From Terfezia claveryi (taxonomy: Eukaryota; Ascomycota; Pezizomycetes; Pezizales; Pezizaceae): a DNA stretch of 64,000 bases. The stretch is from assembly GCA_015179025.1 (NCBI GenBank), contig WHUX01000004.1:248001-312000 (forward strand), read 5' to 3'. A program made the translations under genes and the position numbers. Positions 33,133-46,119 of the stretch are shown here, piece after piece (position 1 is the stretch's first letter; every line of letters begins with the position of its first letter). Under the pieces are notes generated by a model. It was not told the origin of the DNA. It did no database searches and saw only the letters and a list, made by a program, of their open reading frames with translations.

Positions 33133-35019
33133 GTTGGAGCAGAGGGACACAGTGGTTGGCCAGAGGTCCGCGAATGCTTCTGTTGTTGAGCTTAAGTATG
33201 CTACCCGTCTTTTTTTTTGACGCCGTACTTTAGGCCTAACATGCCTTTGATTTAGCACCACAAGGGATTGTCTTGGACAGCTGACCTGTCTCTTTTGAGA
33301 GTGTTGGTTCTGCGTCTATGCCTGAGGTACCTTATTGCTTCTCACGTGCATTCATAGCGCACCACGCTCATGTTCCGCGCAAATTACCCAAAGATAATAA
33401 AATAGATAATAAAATATTTAGCTTACAGGTCTCTGAATGTGTACCGCCAGCATTGCCTAGCTGAAGAAAAAGCGGCCTGGGACCATCTACCTCCCTTTCA
33501 ACTTTGATTGACTGCCTAGCCAAACTATCCAACTACGAAAAACGCTTCCGTGATGTTATTTGTTAATTAGTCAGTCTAATAACCATAATACGGTTGTGAC
33601 CGATACTAGAGGGTCTTTGTTTAGGAGTTCTGCCCATCTAACTATCCTTCGGCAATATCTGATCAACCCTTTGTGGGACTTTGCCCCTGAGCCCTTCCTA
33701 ACCAAAGGGGTCTAGGTGTTGGGTTTTGTGGGGAGAACTAGAAAGAGTAGGGAAATCTTAGTCACGTAACCATTCAGCCAATCCTAGAACCGTTCCTAGT
33801 ACATTTAAGTTACAACTTGAAACATTTCTTCGAAACAATGTTGAGATAAGTATCCCGAGTTCAAATGAAGGTTCAATATATGTCCAGCAGCCTCCGAAAC
33901 GAATATGAAGGGGAACTCAGTCTGTACCTTGTTATAGCTTCTTCGGTATATATCTTCGAACTCCAAGTTGCCAGCACCTGGCCTATATTGACAATGGATA
34001 CATACATACTTCAATAATACAAAGTATCCTTTCTTTAAATTCGCTGATTTAAGCAGCCAACTGCAACAGTCATGTTAAGCTTTCTGCATGTCTCTTGGCA
34101 TGGAACGCGCAGACCAGGATCCGGTGGGACCCTGTCCGCTCTCCCGCTGCAGTGCAGCAAGCACGAAGGGCCGTTATCTAGGTGGCTATCCTCTGAAGGT
34201 CCCTGATAAGTGCTGGCCTTGACAGTGGTCCCCCTCCAGCGAAGAGTATGAGAGTTGGATGCGAGGATGAGGGCCGGAGTAGGGGGGGTGTTCCGATCTA
34301 TATCACGCGTGCACGTCTGACGCTCTGCCATCTCACTGTCAGATATAGTGCTCGAGAAATGAACCAAGAGATCTGAGGCATTCAATCATGCAGGAATATC
34401 CAAACAGAGTGAGCATCTATCGTATGTATCACCTGCATTGATCTGGAGCATACTGTTGATCCCCACATATTCCCCAGTCGATTATGTAGTGCTGTACAAT
34501 ATGTCAGCGCAAGACTGATCATGACTCAAATGATGAAAGGGAACCGTCTTGTCGACGAGCTGGCGGGAAACCAATAATAGGACCGTTGCATGACGCAGAC
34601 CTGCCTCGAAGCAACGAAACCGGATGCGACGCTGGAGCGGATGTGATTGGGAAATATCGGACGGCCTACGTACATACAGTACGGTAGGCTAGGGCTAACG
34701 GAGTTCTATTTGCTGACCGATACGATACCTGTTGTCTAGCAGTGAACTTTGGAGAAAAAGAGTTCCCTTCATTTGCAACAAAGAAAAGCTCCCATTTTCC
34801 TCCCATTTTCAAAACCATTTTCAACCATTTTCAACTATTCTCTAGACGTAGCCCTTTGGTGGTGGCGAGTGGCGTAACGTAGCTATTGCGCCTGTGAACA
34901 TTTGTTGTTTTTTTGTCTATTTGATAGGCTTAGGCCACTTAGTAAGGAAATTCAAACGCTTGACGAAACAGCCCTAGGGCAGAGGCAACGCAGTGAAGCA
35001 TTTTTGCTCCTCCTCTTCC
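33133..35019. other. Intergenic, no gene recognised
   Basis: No convincing coding region. The triplet-like CATTTTCAA phrase recurs at 34800-34840. The remainder is unremarkable. Confidence 0.45.
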
Positions 35020-35235
35020 GCCTCTCGTCAACTACAATCCTCACCAAGACACATCCTTTCGATTGTCTCCCCCGCCACTCCCCACCACCTAAGCGCCCTC
35101 TCTCTCCCCCTCTTCTCCCTCCTCCTCCCCCTTCTTCCTATCCCTGCCCTTTCCCCATCCCCACCTCTCACGCACACCTTTCTGCACATCCCTCCTCACC
35201 CCACCACCCCACCCCACCCTTCCCAATCTACTGCT
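35020..35235 (+). promoter_or_regulatory. Pyrimidine-rich tract upstream of the KH-protein gene
   Basis: A ~200-bp stretch of almost pure C/T (CTCCCCCTCTTCTCCCTCC-like) ends ~165 bp before the ATG at 35400. CT-rich tracts of this kind commonly lie in promoters or 5' leaders of highly expressed filamentous-fungal genes. The reading frames through it are Pro/Ser/Leu-rich artefacts. Confidence 0.45.
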
Positions 35236-35399
35236 CATCACCGCAATACGTCTGAAGGGTCTATTGACTTAGCTCCCGTACTATATTCACACTTTCGGCC
35301 CGTCCCCTGAGTTTTTTTTCCTCAGTCGAGATTTGGTAAAATCTATCCATACATCAAATATCTTGGCGTTTATCAGTCTCATACTAAACGATTATCAAA

Positions 35400-36533
35400 A
35401 TGTCTACCGAAAACGATGTCCAGAACACCATTAGCGCTGGCGAGGAGACGTTCAACGACTTCCAACAGCTTAACGTTCATGACAACGAGCGCCCAGAAGG
35501 CGAGGCAGGGGAGCGTTCTGAAGAGGAATACGGCCAGACTCAGCTTACCCTCCGAGCCATTGTCTCCACGAAAGAGGCTGGTGTTATTATCGGGAAGGCA
35601 GGGAAGAATGTCGCTGACCTTCGAGAAGAAACGGGCGTGAAGGCTGGCGTTAGCAAGGTTGTGCCGAATGTTCATGATAGAGTCTTGTCTGTGACTGGGA
35701 CTTTGGATGGCGTGAGCAGAGCATATGGGATGGTTGCCCAGACTTTGTTGGACAGTCCCCCTAGTACCATGGGTGGGGGTAATCCACCATCAGGAGCTCA
35801 TCGTATGTATTCCCCACATCAACCGATGGTACTGCATGTGCTATAAATCCTATCTAAAACTAACTTTTTCCCGCCCATAGCTATCCGATTACTCATCTCC
35901 CACAACCAAATGGGAACCATTATTGGTCGCCAAGGACTTAAGATCAAGCACATTCAAGATGTATCCGGTGTCCGTATGGTAGCTCAAAAGGACATGCTAC
36001 CACAATCCACGGAGCGTATCGTTGAGGTTACTGGCGGCTCGGAAGGAATTCGTGCTGCCGTCTGGGAAATCGGCAAGTGTCTCATTGATGACTACCAGCG
36101 TGGGACTGGCACTGTCCTATACAACCCCACTCGAAACCTTGGAAGCAACGGGGGGGACAGTCGAGGTAGTTCCGAGCGAAACCGGTCTTATGCGAGGACA
36201 GGAAACGGTGCCGATTTCTATGAGGGCCCCCCACGTGGCTTTCGTGAACGCAGGAGCCCCTCTGCTGCCGCTGGAGATGAAAATATGCAGACACAAAATA
36301 TCAGCATCCCAGCCGACATGGTAGGATGTATCATTGGAAAGGCTGGAGCCAAGATCTCTGAGATTAGAAAGAGCTCTGGGGCAAAAATTAGCATTGCGAA
36401 GGCGCCTCATGATGATACTGGCGAGAGGATGTTCACCATCATGGGTACTGCGCAGAGTAACGAGAAAGCTCTGTATCTGCTTTATGAGAACTTAGAGGCG
36501 GAGAAGGCCAGGAGGTTGCAAGCCCAGGAATAG
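35400..36533 (+). CDS. Triple KH-domain RNA-binding protein (Rnc1/PBP2-like)
   Basis: Exons 35400-35802 and 35881-36533 (78-nt intron, GTATGT donor, CTAAC branch); 351 residues. Three KH domains: KH1 ~48-117 with GKAG at 65-68, KH2 ~136-205 with GRQG at 150-153, KH3 ~275-343 with GKAG at 287-290. All three GxxG loops are intact, so single-stranded RNA or DNA binding is expected. The intron falls just before KH2 (HPIRLLISHNQMG across the junction). An Arg/Gly/Ser-rich linker separates KH2 and KH3. The layout matches fission yeast Rnc1 and budding yeast Pbp2, poly(C)-binding-type regulators of mRNA stability; the exact target is unknown. Confidence 0.9.
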
Positions 36534-38213
36534 AACATGGATCTGGAGGGCATTCAAAAATGCTGAGGGAATTTTCTTATACTGATGACGGGAGATGAAG
36601 TCGTTGGGCCCAGAGGGCGTTGAGAGGAGGCACATGAGCTGTCAGCCTACTAGTATTCGTGTGCATACCTTTCAGTCCATTCAGGCTGAACATTTCCTTC
36701 TTCAAATTTTTTTCTATCTTTCCCGTTTCCCTTTTTAAATTGCTATCTCTATTTTCTTCATTACTTACGAACGATTGATGAACTTTCTGGGGCACAGAGA
36801 GTGATTCTGTTTTCTACTCGCCCTCTATGAATCTCACATATGTTGATGAATGATGCAAGCCTGGGACTGGCAGGAGTAGCGGGAATTCTTTTTTATGACT
36901 TTGGCATAGGAAATGGAAAAAGGGGTATTGGTCTAACAGGATATCTGACGGGGAAATGTATTTGTAAAGCTGCTGTATTGAGCTTGAGTTTTGTGGATGC
37001 AAAATATAGCTATAGTACAATTGACCTTGTTTGTTTGTCTCTGAGCATTTATAACGGAGCCTCAATCTCTTTTCTCCTGATGGAGCTAAGTGTTATTCGG
37101 CGGTTAATTTTGAATCTGCAACTAGACCCCTCTTCCTTTCTCCTCATTTGCGCCATGCATATATAAGTACTTCCTGTTCATGAACATATGCCATTGTCAG
37201 ACACCATGGAGATCCAGAGTTACTCCTTATAAGAGGTGAAACATCAGCCAAGTATATGTTAAGATATTGTAGTTACTTTGGGGTATGCATATTGGGCATG
37301 TTATGCGTTTATAGATGGCACAGCAATGTTGATTTAAAATTCATGGAACATCAATGGGCCGAGGGTCCAACAGGCTCCCGAAAATTATATTTCTTTGTTA
37401 ACAGGGGGCTGTATAGACGCCACCACTTGGAACCTACAGTACTACCTGCGTCACTTGTCTACTTTTGATGGGCTCTGGAAAACCACGAGCGTCAACTCCA
37501 GCCTCTAAAAATCTAGATACACTCGGGCCAGGAAACTCTAATCAAACTATATGGCGAAGTGAGGAAGGAACAAAGTCGGTCGGCTCGGGCCGTTAAGTGA
37601 TGTAATAAAGCAATCTGGGTCTCAATATGCGGAGCCGAAAATGTATATATGTCGATTGATGCAATGGAATTGCAAGCAATTAATACCAGCAGCACCCATG
37701 TCATCGCTGAGAAATAGAAGTTACTTTTGTCGGCTCAGTATCTTTGGCAGTCAAGGAACGTTGATTTGAAGTGGTTTTATATGGCCTCAGCATATATCGC
37801 GACGTCTCTGGACCATAATACTGTAACTCGTACCGCATGCAAGAACCCAGCAGGTAACATGTACGCTTGGGTGTCGAGGTCAAGATGATATATGAGTCTG
37901 GAAGATGGTCTCTTTCGGTGAATTGTTTCGGGAAGACCGAGAAGAAGGTTAGTCATGCAGCGTCCAATGACCGAAGTACATACATACAGTATGTAAGGGG
38001 CTACCGGTACCCTGATGTTCGTTTGGAAATGTCACAGTCGTGTTCGAGGCATACAGGCCTCATAACAATTGTTCGATACCGTGGAATAATTGTAGACCGG
38101 AAACGGCTTGCTTCCTTTTTTTTCTTTCTTTTTTTTTTTTTTAATTTAAAATATTTCTTTAATGAAATAATAGTTCAGATCAGGGTAATATTTTTTTTAT
38201 TTTTTTTTTCGTT

Positions 38214-38226
38214 ACCAACCAGACTA
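38214..38226 (-). repeat. Solo copy of dispersed motif
   Basis: ACCAACCAGACTA, 12 of 13 bases match the consensus on the minus strand. Confidence 0.6.
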
Positions 38227-39039
38227 GGTAGGTAACTCATCGATTTGTCATTGTTAGACATATCGTTTACTTTCTGGAAATGTTTCTATAGATTTGAACT
38301 CGACATTATCAGTACAAAATAGATAGGAACGGTTTCCGCATTCGTCACACAACTTTGTTGACACAGGACATCAAAGTAGCCAATCAGGCTATTTCTTCGT
38401 TTCGTTCCCAAGGTTAGGCTCTGTCATACTGCTGAATAGGAACAAATCACTGATTCTGCCAAGAAACCTAGATGATCCTTCCTCTTTCCCCACACTTTCA
38501 GTTTCCACTCTATGTTTCGGTAGCGTGGGTCATGTCTCGGTGCACGTCCCCGAAGGAGGCTGTAGGGCTAGCTGGGATTGGAAATCTTATCTCTAATTGA
38601 CGTTCGTCCAAGGATCTTCTGGCAGTTCTATGCGGAGTTGATGGTGACTCACGAGGCCATTTGGTTTGATACATACCGCAAACTATGGCTAATCATGAAA
38701 GCGGGAGGGGGAGTTACACCACGGAGTGATAAGGTATGTGGCCCGGACTGGAGTGATAATGCAACAGACAACCCATGAATTCTCAGGGAGAATGATTCGG
38801 AAGGACTCTGCTCTACAGCATAACTATCAGATGACCGGTAACTGCCTCCTCAGGGCATGGGAGCAGCTAGAAAAATGAACTCGTATATTTCTAGTATCGG
38901 GAAGGCTAGTGCAGCTATACCTAGCTTGACATCACGCAGGAAGGAAAGTGGGCGGCCGTGGCTACACTACCTTAGATACCTACATAGCCTTCATTCGCTG
39001 GATGGTTGCTTTCAGACGATACTCACGCACATCCAGGTT

Positions 39040-39054
39040 GTGCCAACCAGACTA
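39040..39054 (-). repeat. Solo copy of dispersed 15-bp motif
   Basis: GTGCCAACCAGACTA, perfect consensus match on the minus strand. Confidence 0.7.
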
Positions 39055-41000
39055 CATCCCCTGCGCTAAGACGGAATCACCCGTATGTAGGTAGTCCACG
39101 TGACATCCGTGGCACAGAAGCTGCCAAAAAAGCTTGATGTTGCTATTTCCATACAACCCAGTTGCGGCCACAGGCTGGCCCGCCCGTGCAGTTGCCAAGC
39201 CATAGTATACGTAGCGTAATACAACTACTCCGTATGTGGGTTCGTAACGTCGCACAAGGACAGGCGGTGTTGTTTTCGGGTCAGGGGGAAATTGAGCGAA
39301 CTGTTCGGCTGGCGACATGGGGGTAAAATTATTGCAGGCTGGCCAGTGCTGTTCTCGTTCCTGACCGTCATGTTGTGCTTCCTTCTTTCTACTTTAATAT
39401 TATTATTTGTTACTCGGTGCAAGGCTCGACCTCTCAAAGGGGATCAACAGCCGGCGTATTTGCCGACTGCCAGCTCGAGAGGCATTCTACATAAGTACAG
39501 TACAGAGTGCAATGATACATATCTCTGTTGCTACTGTACATATCACTGGCAGTCGCGCGACTGTATAGATAATTTGGGTATCTTAATTCCGGTGTCCCCT
39601 CGACCCACTACCGTACCTCGACCCGCACCTGTTGCCTAGATCGGAATGAAAAGGTAATCTTATTACATATTATTATTGTCGTGCCCTTGCTGCTGTTTAG
39701 CCGTCGAGGGTCACGTAACACCCCTAACACCCCGGAAGTCCCATTGTTGCTTCGGTGTGCGTTTCTCCCCCTCTTCCTTTCTGCCCTAGGCTCAGTTGCC
39801 GTTCGCTATCTTTTCTCTCGTTTTCTCTTTCTTTCCTTCCCCACCTTTTTGACCACTCGCGACCCCATTGTCGGTGGTTTGTTCCTATCGAGCCGGTGCT
39901 CTCACTCTGCAGCGGGGCGACGGCATTGCACAGAAGGGGCAGGCGATCGACAAAGCCATTGGCTTCCAGCTTGCTCACTTTTACCAGAGACTCAAAGGCA
40001 AAGTCCCTTTTATGTATCTAGATAACCACGGTACGCATTACCTGTCAAGTCCATATCAGTCTTGTTGCTAGTGGCCGCCGGGGGTTATCCTTGGGGGAGG
40101 GGGAGAGAGTGTGGAGGAGCGCGGAGGATCGATGATTGCGGACTCACTTTCGTCTGCCCTTGAGGCAAATCAGAAGCTCAAGAAGGACGCTTTGATAATT
40201 TGGTTTATGGCGAAGGAGTGTCTCAATTTGGCCTCGTCCTGGGAGGAAAATCCCATGGCTGGACGCTTCGCTGAACCTTCGCTAACGATATTCTGGATCC
40301 GTGCAGCTCCTTTAGCCGTCATCGTCCCGTTTCCAGCAAAACGTCCATAATTAATCGAACAAGAAAAGAAGAACAAGAGCATCACAATTGCACGCGATCG
40401 CATCGTAGAAAAGGTTTCGCCCACACTCCCTCCGTCGGTTTTTATATTTATTATTTCTGCACTCCCGCGCCCTGCGTACTCGGCTGCTTTATTGTTGCAA
40501 GGTTGGTTCCATCTTCCTGCCATCCCCCTCCTGAGCTTGACAGGTGATATTGCCTATTGCTTCACCTGGGAGCGAGCGTATGTCCTGGTTATTCTCCTTC
40601 AGTCCCCAATGCGCTGCCCATTTCCTTGATATTCGCCCTACTTATATGCACCGACCGGCCCTGCTCTCTAGTAAACTCATTTTCGGTTGCGCAGCACTTC
40701 AGAGTCGTATCGCTGCGAGTCGCTACCCACCATTGCATACACCACGACTGGTACCACCACCGATCCTATCGAACTCGAACTTCCCGACAGCGACACAGCC
40801 CGCTCCTAGGCCCAATCAAACATCTTCAACTGCATCCCTCATCTCACAAACGGGCCAGCCAAACCAAAGTGGCCCCCTCGTCAACTCGCACACCATTTAC
40901 CGCCCATTCAACTTGCAGTCAGACTCTCACCGGCTGCTTTAATTAGTAGCGGCCCGATTCGGCAAGCAGGGAAAAGGTCAAAATTTAAAGGGCGGTCATA

Positions 41001-42868
41001 TTGCTGTCAAGCGACAGGGAAACTTGCCCAAAAAAAAAAAAAAGGAAGAGAAGGAAGGACGGAAGACAATTTATCAAAACAGTTCTATTAATTAACATTA
41101 GCGCGACCGGTCTCGCTCTTGATATTCTTTCTTTGGTCAATCGTTTTGCTGTTACCCTCCTGTTACATGGTGGACTACAGTCCTCGTGGTTCACGTTCTC
41201 GTCTTGCAACTGGTCGAAAGCTTGGCCGCTGGGCAAGACTAGAATTGTCAAAATAGTAGAAGTTGAGGCCATGGGGGGTTTGTTGGTTGGAGACAGCAGG
41301 GATGCTGGGCTGCAAGATGGGGATTCATACGCAGGAAAGACAGATGAAGAAGAGGATTGGGCCCGGATAAAATATGACGGTGGAGACGGTGGAAGCTATG
41401 TGGAGGAGATACTGGGGTCTAAGTTTGCAGAGTCATTCCAGCCGATTGTCCGGGTACTCTCGCAGCTGAGGAGGAGGAACGTTCAGTGGCAGAGCCTTAC
41501 GCAGGAGCACCCGACGTCCGGCACTCTTAATCCCACGACTGTAGTCACAGATGTTATTTCAAACAACATTGGGCCTACATATTTACCAGAACCAACAGTT
41601 ACTCCTCCGGCCACTACATCTCCGTTGCAGCTATCGGATCTTTCAACAGTGCAGATTACCTTGACTCTTCCGACCCCAGCACCTAGCCCTACCCCGGCAC
41701 CAATAACTACGGACCATACTGCAGAATTAACGTTAGACACAAAGGTTACTACGACTATTGTGTCGACAATCTCCAATTTTGCACCAAATGGGACAGGTGG
41801 TAAGTAGCATCTGCGTTGGCTACGAGGCTACGGGATTCCAAAAATAGGTTTGTGCATATGCTAACCAATGAGCCCGCAGGGGACCTTTCGAGAGCACCAA
41901 TTACTACTGGTGGTACAGTTATCATATTCACAACCCCCACCGCACGGAATAGGACCACATTGATGAATACACTGTCTAAATCCACTACGACAAGGAAGAT
42001 GAATAATAAAACTGCTAGTAGTACTGTACTATCTACGACGCTGAATATTACTACTATTTCGACGGGCTATGTGCAATATAGACCCAAGCCCACGGCAGAC
42101 GAGAGTGCACCCTCGTCACCAACAAGCTCGGAAGTGTCGGATGTTGAATCAAATGATTCCTCTAATCCCTCCTCACCTCAAGTTGAGCCAAGACTTGTTG
42201 GGGGCATTATGGGTGGAGTTGCTGGTTTGGCCCTGATAGTGTTTGCTTTAATTTTGCTGTTTAAACGGCATAAGAGGCAGCGACAAATTCAGGCATTGAA
42301 TGATGCCGGGTATGGGGGCCCACTTGCGGTTGGACCATCGATGGCGCAACGGTCAATTTCATTCTTGAGAGGTGGTATCGCTGCTGGGGGTCGCGGGGAG
42401 GCATCATCATCAGACCCAACAGGTGTTGATCCTGCCGAAAGGGGATTTGTAAAAGTCGCTGGGAGAAAACTGCCACCAGTCATTGGAGGCCCACGTCCGG
42501 AGCTTGGGTCCATGAGGTCGAACGCTCAGTCATCGTATTATACTGGGGATGACAGTGGGGTTGGTGCGTCGATGTCTAGATCCTCAAGGGGGGCCCCTTC
42601 ACAGTACTGTACTAGCACGGTACAAGCAGCGAATCCGTTCGCTTCACCGCCATCTTCGCCAACTGGATTTGGGCCTGGTCTTGGACCTTCCCGATTACAG
42701 GAGCCTGTGGACACGGATAGTATCGAGGAGATGCGGACCCCTCCAAAGCCACCCCCGCCGAGGCCGTTGTTTAATCGACAACTGAGTTTAGGGACAGATG
42801 GCGTAGGAAGATCACATCCGTCGCACGATGGGTCGAGAGGGTCGAGGTTCACCGAGGATATCTCATAG
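41001..42868 (+). CDS. Ser/Thr-rich single-span membrane protein
   Basis: Exons 41001-41799 and 41880-42868; 80-nt intron with GTAAGT donor and GCTAAC branch, in frame (NGTGG|DLSRAP). From the first ATG it is 595 residues. A later ATG at 41271 (MGGLLVGDSRD) avoids an odd poly-Lys start and may be the true one, or a signal-peptide exon may lie upstream. Residues ~180-370 are Thr/Ser/Pro-rich, suiting O-mannosylation. One clear span follows (GGIMGGVAGLALIVFALILL, residues ~373-394) with a basic stop-transfer KRHKRQR. The cytosolic tail is Gly/Ser/Pro-rich. This is the layout of fungal wall sensors (Mid2/Wsc-like), but no WSC or other named domain was seen. Confidence 0.65.
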
Positions 42869-43763
42869 GTCGTAGAGGAAGGTTTCCGTTAGCATTTGCA
42901 ATATGGTATTTAGCCGTTTTGGTGAGAGGACCGTGCGTCTTTGGGTTCTGGGGAAGGACATAGGGAAAAATGTTTGATGGGCTTTGCTTCAACTTTCTTT
43001 CTTTCTGAGATTTTATGGTGGACGATCCATTGCTTCCATCTTCACTTTCCTTTTGTTTCTTATCTTTACTTAAGATACGGGTTTCATCATTGGAACGGTC
43101 CCCATTTTCTTTTTCATCTGGCGTTTTTTTTTTCTTTTTCCCCTACAATACCTTTTCTTGTAAGATATTTTTTGAGGGTTTCAGGCCTGGGGAACTCGAT
43201 TCTTTCTCCATTGATGACTTTATTACTTTTGCAGGCGGGCATTTTACGTTATGTTCTAGACAGCTCGTGGCACTGGGTGTTTGTAGCTCACGTTTTTTTT
43301 TTTTTTTTTTTTTTTTTCTTCTTGGGCGATGGTCATTTAATTCTTTCGAGTGTATTAATTACTACGTGAGCTTTATCTTTTTATTTGGGTTTTGGGACTT
43401 CTTTTTTTTCCCCTTCTTTGGTGGCAAGAAGTTACTTGGGGGGGTTTTTCCAAGGATACCAATTTGATGGCTTTGTGGTTACACAAGATATAAGTACACT
43501 CAGTACGTAACGGATCGGAGATTGCGACTGGGGTTCAGTTTAGTTTTTTACTTTACTTTTATCTACCAGGGCAGTGGGTGGTAGGAGATTGGAATCCAAT
43601 AAAATGTTACAAGTATCAGAACGAGCGCTTATTTCAGGTTTTATTGTGTGATGATGATGTCTTGCGTCTTGTTTATGTATATGCATGGCTATTTTCGACT
43701 CTGTCAATCTGTCGGGCATTATTATTGGGAAACTTTGGTTGCAAAGACGGGAGGGACAATATG

Positions 43764-43777
43764 TAGTCTGGTTGCAC
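43764..43777 (+). repeat. Solo copy of dispersed motif
   Basis: TAGTCTGGTTGCAC; consensus lacking one G. Confidence 0.65.
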
Positions 43778-43868
43778 AACGACCCTCGTAGAGGACAATA
43801 TGATTGTTTTGGGTATAGTTATAAGTTTACCTAACTAGGGCCAATCTACGGATACAACGGATAAATAT

Positions 43869-43926
43869 TAGTCTGGTTGGCACTGATAAATATAACTGGA
43901 CTAACGTGCCATTGGCGAACCAGACT
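43869..43926. repeat. Paired copy of dispersed motif, 58 bp apart end to end
   Basis: A perfect TAGTCTGGTTGGCAC at 43869-43883 faces a looser inverted partner GTGCCATTGGCGAACCAGAC at 43906-43925. Confidence 0.65.
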
Positions 43927-44149
43927 TTGAAGTCGTGCATGAGAGAATCAGATAAGCCCCCGCCCCCGCCCCCGCCCTTTCCCGAGAGGTTTGGTTTGTA
44001 TGAAGCCACCGGGATACGGTATATATGTATGGTTCTCAGTGGGTTGCTTTCGGTGCGATATATATATACTGATTATTTTTTTTTCGACGGATATAGATAT
44101 AGTCTAAGGGGGAGGGGTTGGTGTGTGTTGGGGGGGGGGGGGGGGGGTA

Positions 44150-44345
44150 TAATGGGATGTGGATATGTATATGGGGTATAGTGAGGTGTAAATGAGGTAT
44201 AGTTAATGGGATATAATGGGTAGGATATAATGCGATATAATTAGATATAATGGGATATACTACAATGGGGATATAATGGGATATAATGCGATATAATGGC
44301 GATATAATAATATATATAAGAAGGATATATACAGTAGTTAGGGTA
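44150..44345. repeat. GATATAAT-type short tandem repeat field
   Basis: Many imperfect copies of GGGATATAAT or GCGATATAAT with 8-14-bp spacing. Adjoins the start of the mitochondrial protein gene and probably overlaps its promoter. Confidence 0.65.
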
Positions 44346-44448
44346 TAATAGGAATATGAAACAGAAACAGAAAACCCATCCCGATCCCGAATCCCAAATC
44401 GATATATCGACTCCCCTCGCCCCCACACAAAAAAATAGAAAAAAGACA

Positions 44449-45859
44449 ATGATGTCGTCCTCCACGCTCCTCTGGCGGGGTCTACCGCGTTTACGTGCCC
44501 ACCACCACCACCACCACCAGCACCTCCCCCGCACAACCATCACCGCCAGGCCTCAATGCCTCTCCCGGAGAACACTCATCACCACCACCACCACCACCAC
44601 CACCACCAAACACCAACACCAGCAACAACAAAAACAATTCAGCACACGTCCCCCACCACCACCAGACTACAAGTCCCCCTTCTCGACTGCCACGCCCGAG
44701 GAAAATGAGTACGAGCGCCGCCAGCGGGAGACGAGGCGTGTATATGGGCTTGCGATGGGCGCGTTGGTGGGTATGATGCTGCTATATGCGGTTGCAAGGA
44801 TGGGCGCGCCGGATAGAGCGGATAGTGCTGCTGCTGGGGAAGGGAAGGAGTGGGGGAAGGGTTTGGGGGTGGTGCTGGTGGAGAAGGAGATGGATGGGGG
44901 GCCGGTGGTGGAGACGGGCACGGGGAGGGTTCCCACGTTTCCGGTTAGGGTGGTGGTGCCGGGGGTTGTGCTGGGGGTGGAGGAGGATGGGGGGGAGTAT
45001 GTTTTGCTAGGGTGGGGAGTGAGGAAGGTTTCGTTTTTGAGGGTGCAGGTATGTTTGAGGTATACCCTTACCACCTCCCCCCGCGCCTTTCCCCTCCAAA
45101 CATACATTTTTATCCTATCCTATCTTTGGGGTACCATACTAAATAACCCTCGCCCCCCCGCCCCACTTACAACACTGGCAGGTGTACGTCGTGGGCTTCT
45201 ACATCCACCGCTCTGATCTCCCCCTCCTCCACAGCCGCCTGAACACCTCCCCTTCCACCGCTACCCCCGATGACCCATCCACATCCACCACGCATTCCAC
45301 CCCAACCTCGGCCTCAGCACTCATGAACCCCCCCATGCGCACGCTCCTGCGTATCGTTCCCGTGCGCAATACCGACTGGGCACACTTGCGCGACGGGTTT
45401 GTCCGGGCAATCCTCGCACACACCACCACCACCACCACCACTGCTGATGAATTGGAAACCTTCTCCACCTCACTCGCATCCTTCAAATCCCTCTTCCACC
45501 CCTCCTCCTCCCTCCCGCGCGCAGTCCCCGCAGGAAAGCCGCTGTACCTCGTGAGAGGCGCGGAGGGGGAAGTTAAGGTGCTCTATGACATGGATGGCAA
45601 GGGAAAGGGAAAGGCAGAGGGGTTGGTACGTCTTGGTCAGGGGGAGGATGGGAAGAATAAGGGTGCTGGGGTTGTGAGGGATCGCAGAATTGGAGAGGCG
45701 CTGTGGGAGGGCTATCTTGGCATGGGGAAGGTTGCGAGTGAGGAGATGAGGGGGAGGGTTTGGGAGGGGATAGAGGGGGTGAGGCGGGCCGCGGGTGGGG
45801 TGGGGATCGGGGTGGAGGGGTGGGTGGGGATGATGAAGGCTGAGGTTGAAGGAAGGTAG
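44449..45859 (+). CDS. Mitochondrial chalcone-isomerase-fold protein (AIM18/AIM46-like)
   Basis: Exons 44449-45048 and 45182-45859; 133-nt intron; 425 residues. The start at 44449 gives an MMSSSTLLWRGLPRLRAH leader, Arg-rich without acids, a fitting mitochondrial presequence; the frame is open upstream to 44356. His- and Thr-rich runs coded by CAC/ACC repeats follow. One hydrophobic segment lies at GLAMGALVGMMLLYAVARM (inner-membrane anchor). The spliced core reads RKVSFLRVQVYVVGFYIHRS, then LRIVPVRNTDWAHLRDGFVR, the hallmark of fungal Aim18/Aim46, heme-binding chalcone-isomerase-like proteins of the inner membrane. No flavonoid chemistry is implied. Exon 2 is unusually G-rich near its end. 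Confidence 0.85.
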
Positions 45860-46119
45860 GTTGGGCTGTGGTGGAGTTCAAATCAGGTAGGTGGAGAGCT
45901 TGCTGTATGCTTAGTCTGGTTGGGGGGAATTGTGCCAACCAGACTACTATATGCATGCTGTACATGTATAAAATGTGTATATATCTCTTCCCTCAATCGA
46001 TAATTGCACTGCACATACATAGGTAAACAAATAAATAAATAAATGTCACTGTCTCCATCATTCCCCGAAACAATCGATCAAACCATCCCTCCCCGAAAAA
46101 GATCGAATACACCAACCCT
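45860..46119. other. Convergent intergenic spacer with paired motif
   Basis: 260 bp between the 3' ends of two convergent genes, containing the clearest palindromic motif pair (45913-45947). Confidence 0.6.
45913..45947. repeat. Paired palindromic copy of dispersed motif
   Basis: TAGTCTGGTTGG and TGCCAACCAGACTA are inverted around a 9-base loop. It lies between convergent genes and could form a 12-bp-stem hairpin in RNA or DNA. Confidence 0.8.

Larger units (their letters stand above)
36534..41000. other. 4.5-kb stretch without a recognisable gene
   Basis: Short frames only. Features seen are poly-T tracts (38117-38143, 38192-38210), two motif copies (38214 and 39040), a TACCGGTACC palindrome (38002-38011) and a GCAC/CT-rich region at 39740-39860. 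Part of 40500-41000 may be the 5' leader or an unfound first exon of the next gene. Confidence 0.45.
42869..44448. other. Intergenic with homopolymers and motif copies
   Basis: Long poly-T (43292-43317), several shorter T tracts, a poly-G run (44129-44146) and an 11-bp-like GATATAATGG repeat field (44150-44345). Two motif sites at 43764 and 43869. No gene recognised; the T-rich frames at 42941-43467 are artefacts. Confidence 0.55.

Noticed and set aside
42941..43467. Two Phe/Leu-rich frames of ~145 codons
   Set aside because: Driven by poly-T tracts downstream of the Ser/Thr-rich membrane protein gene.
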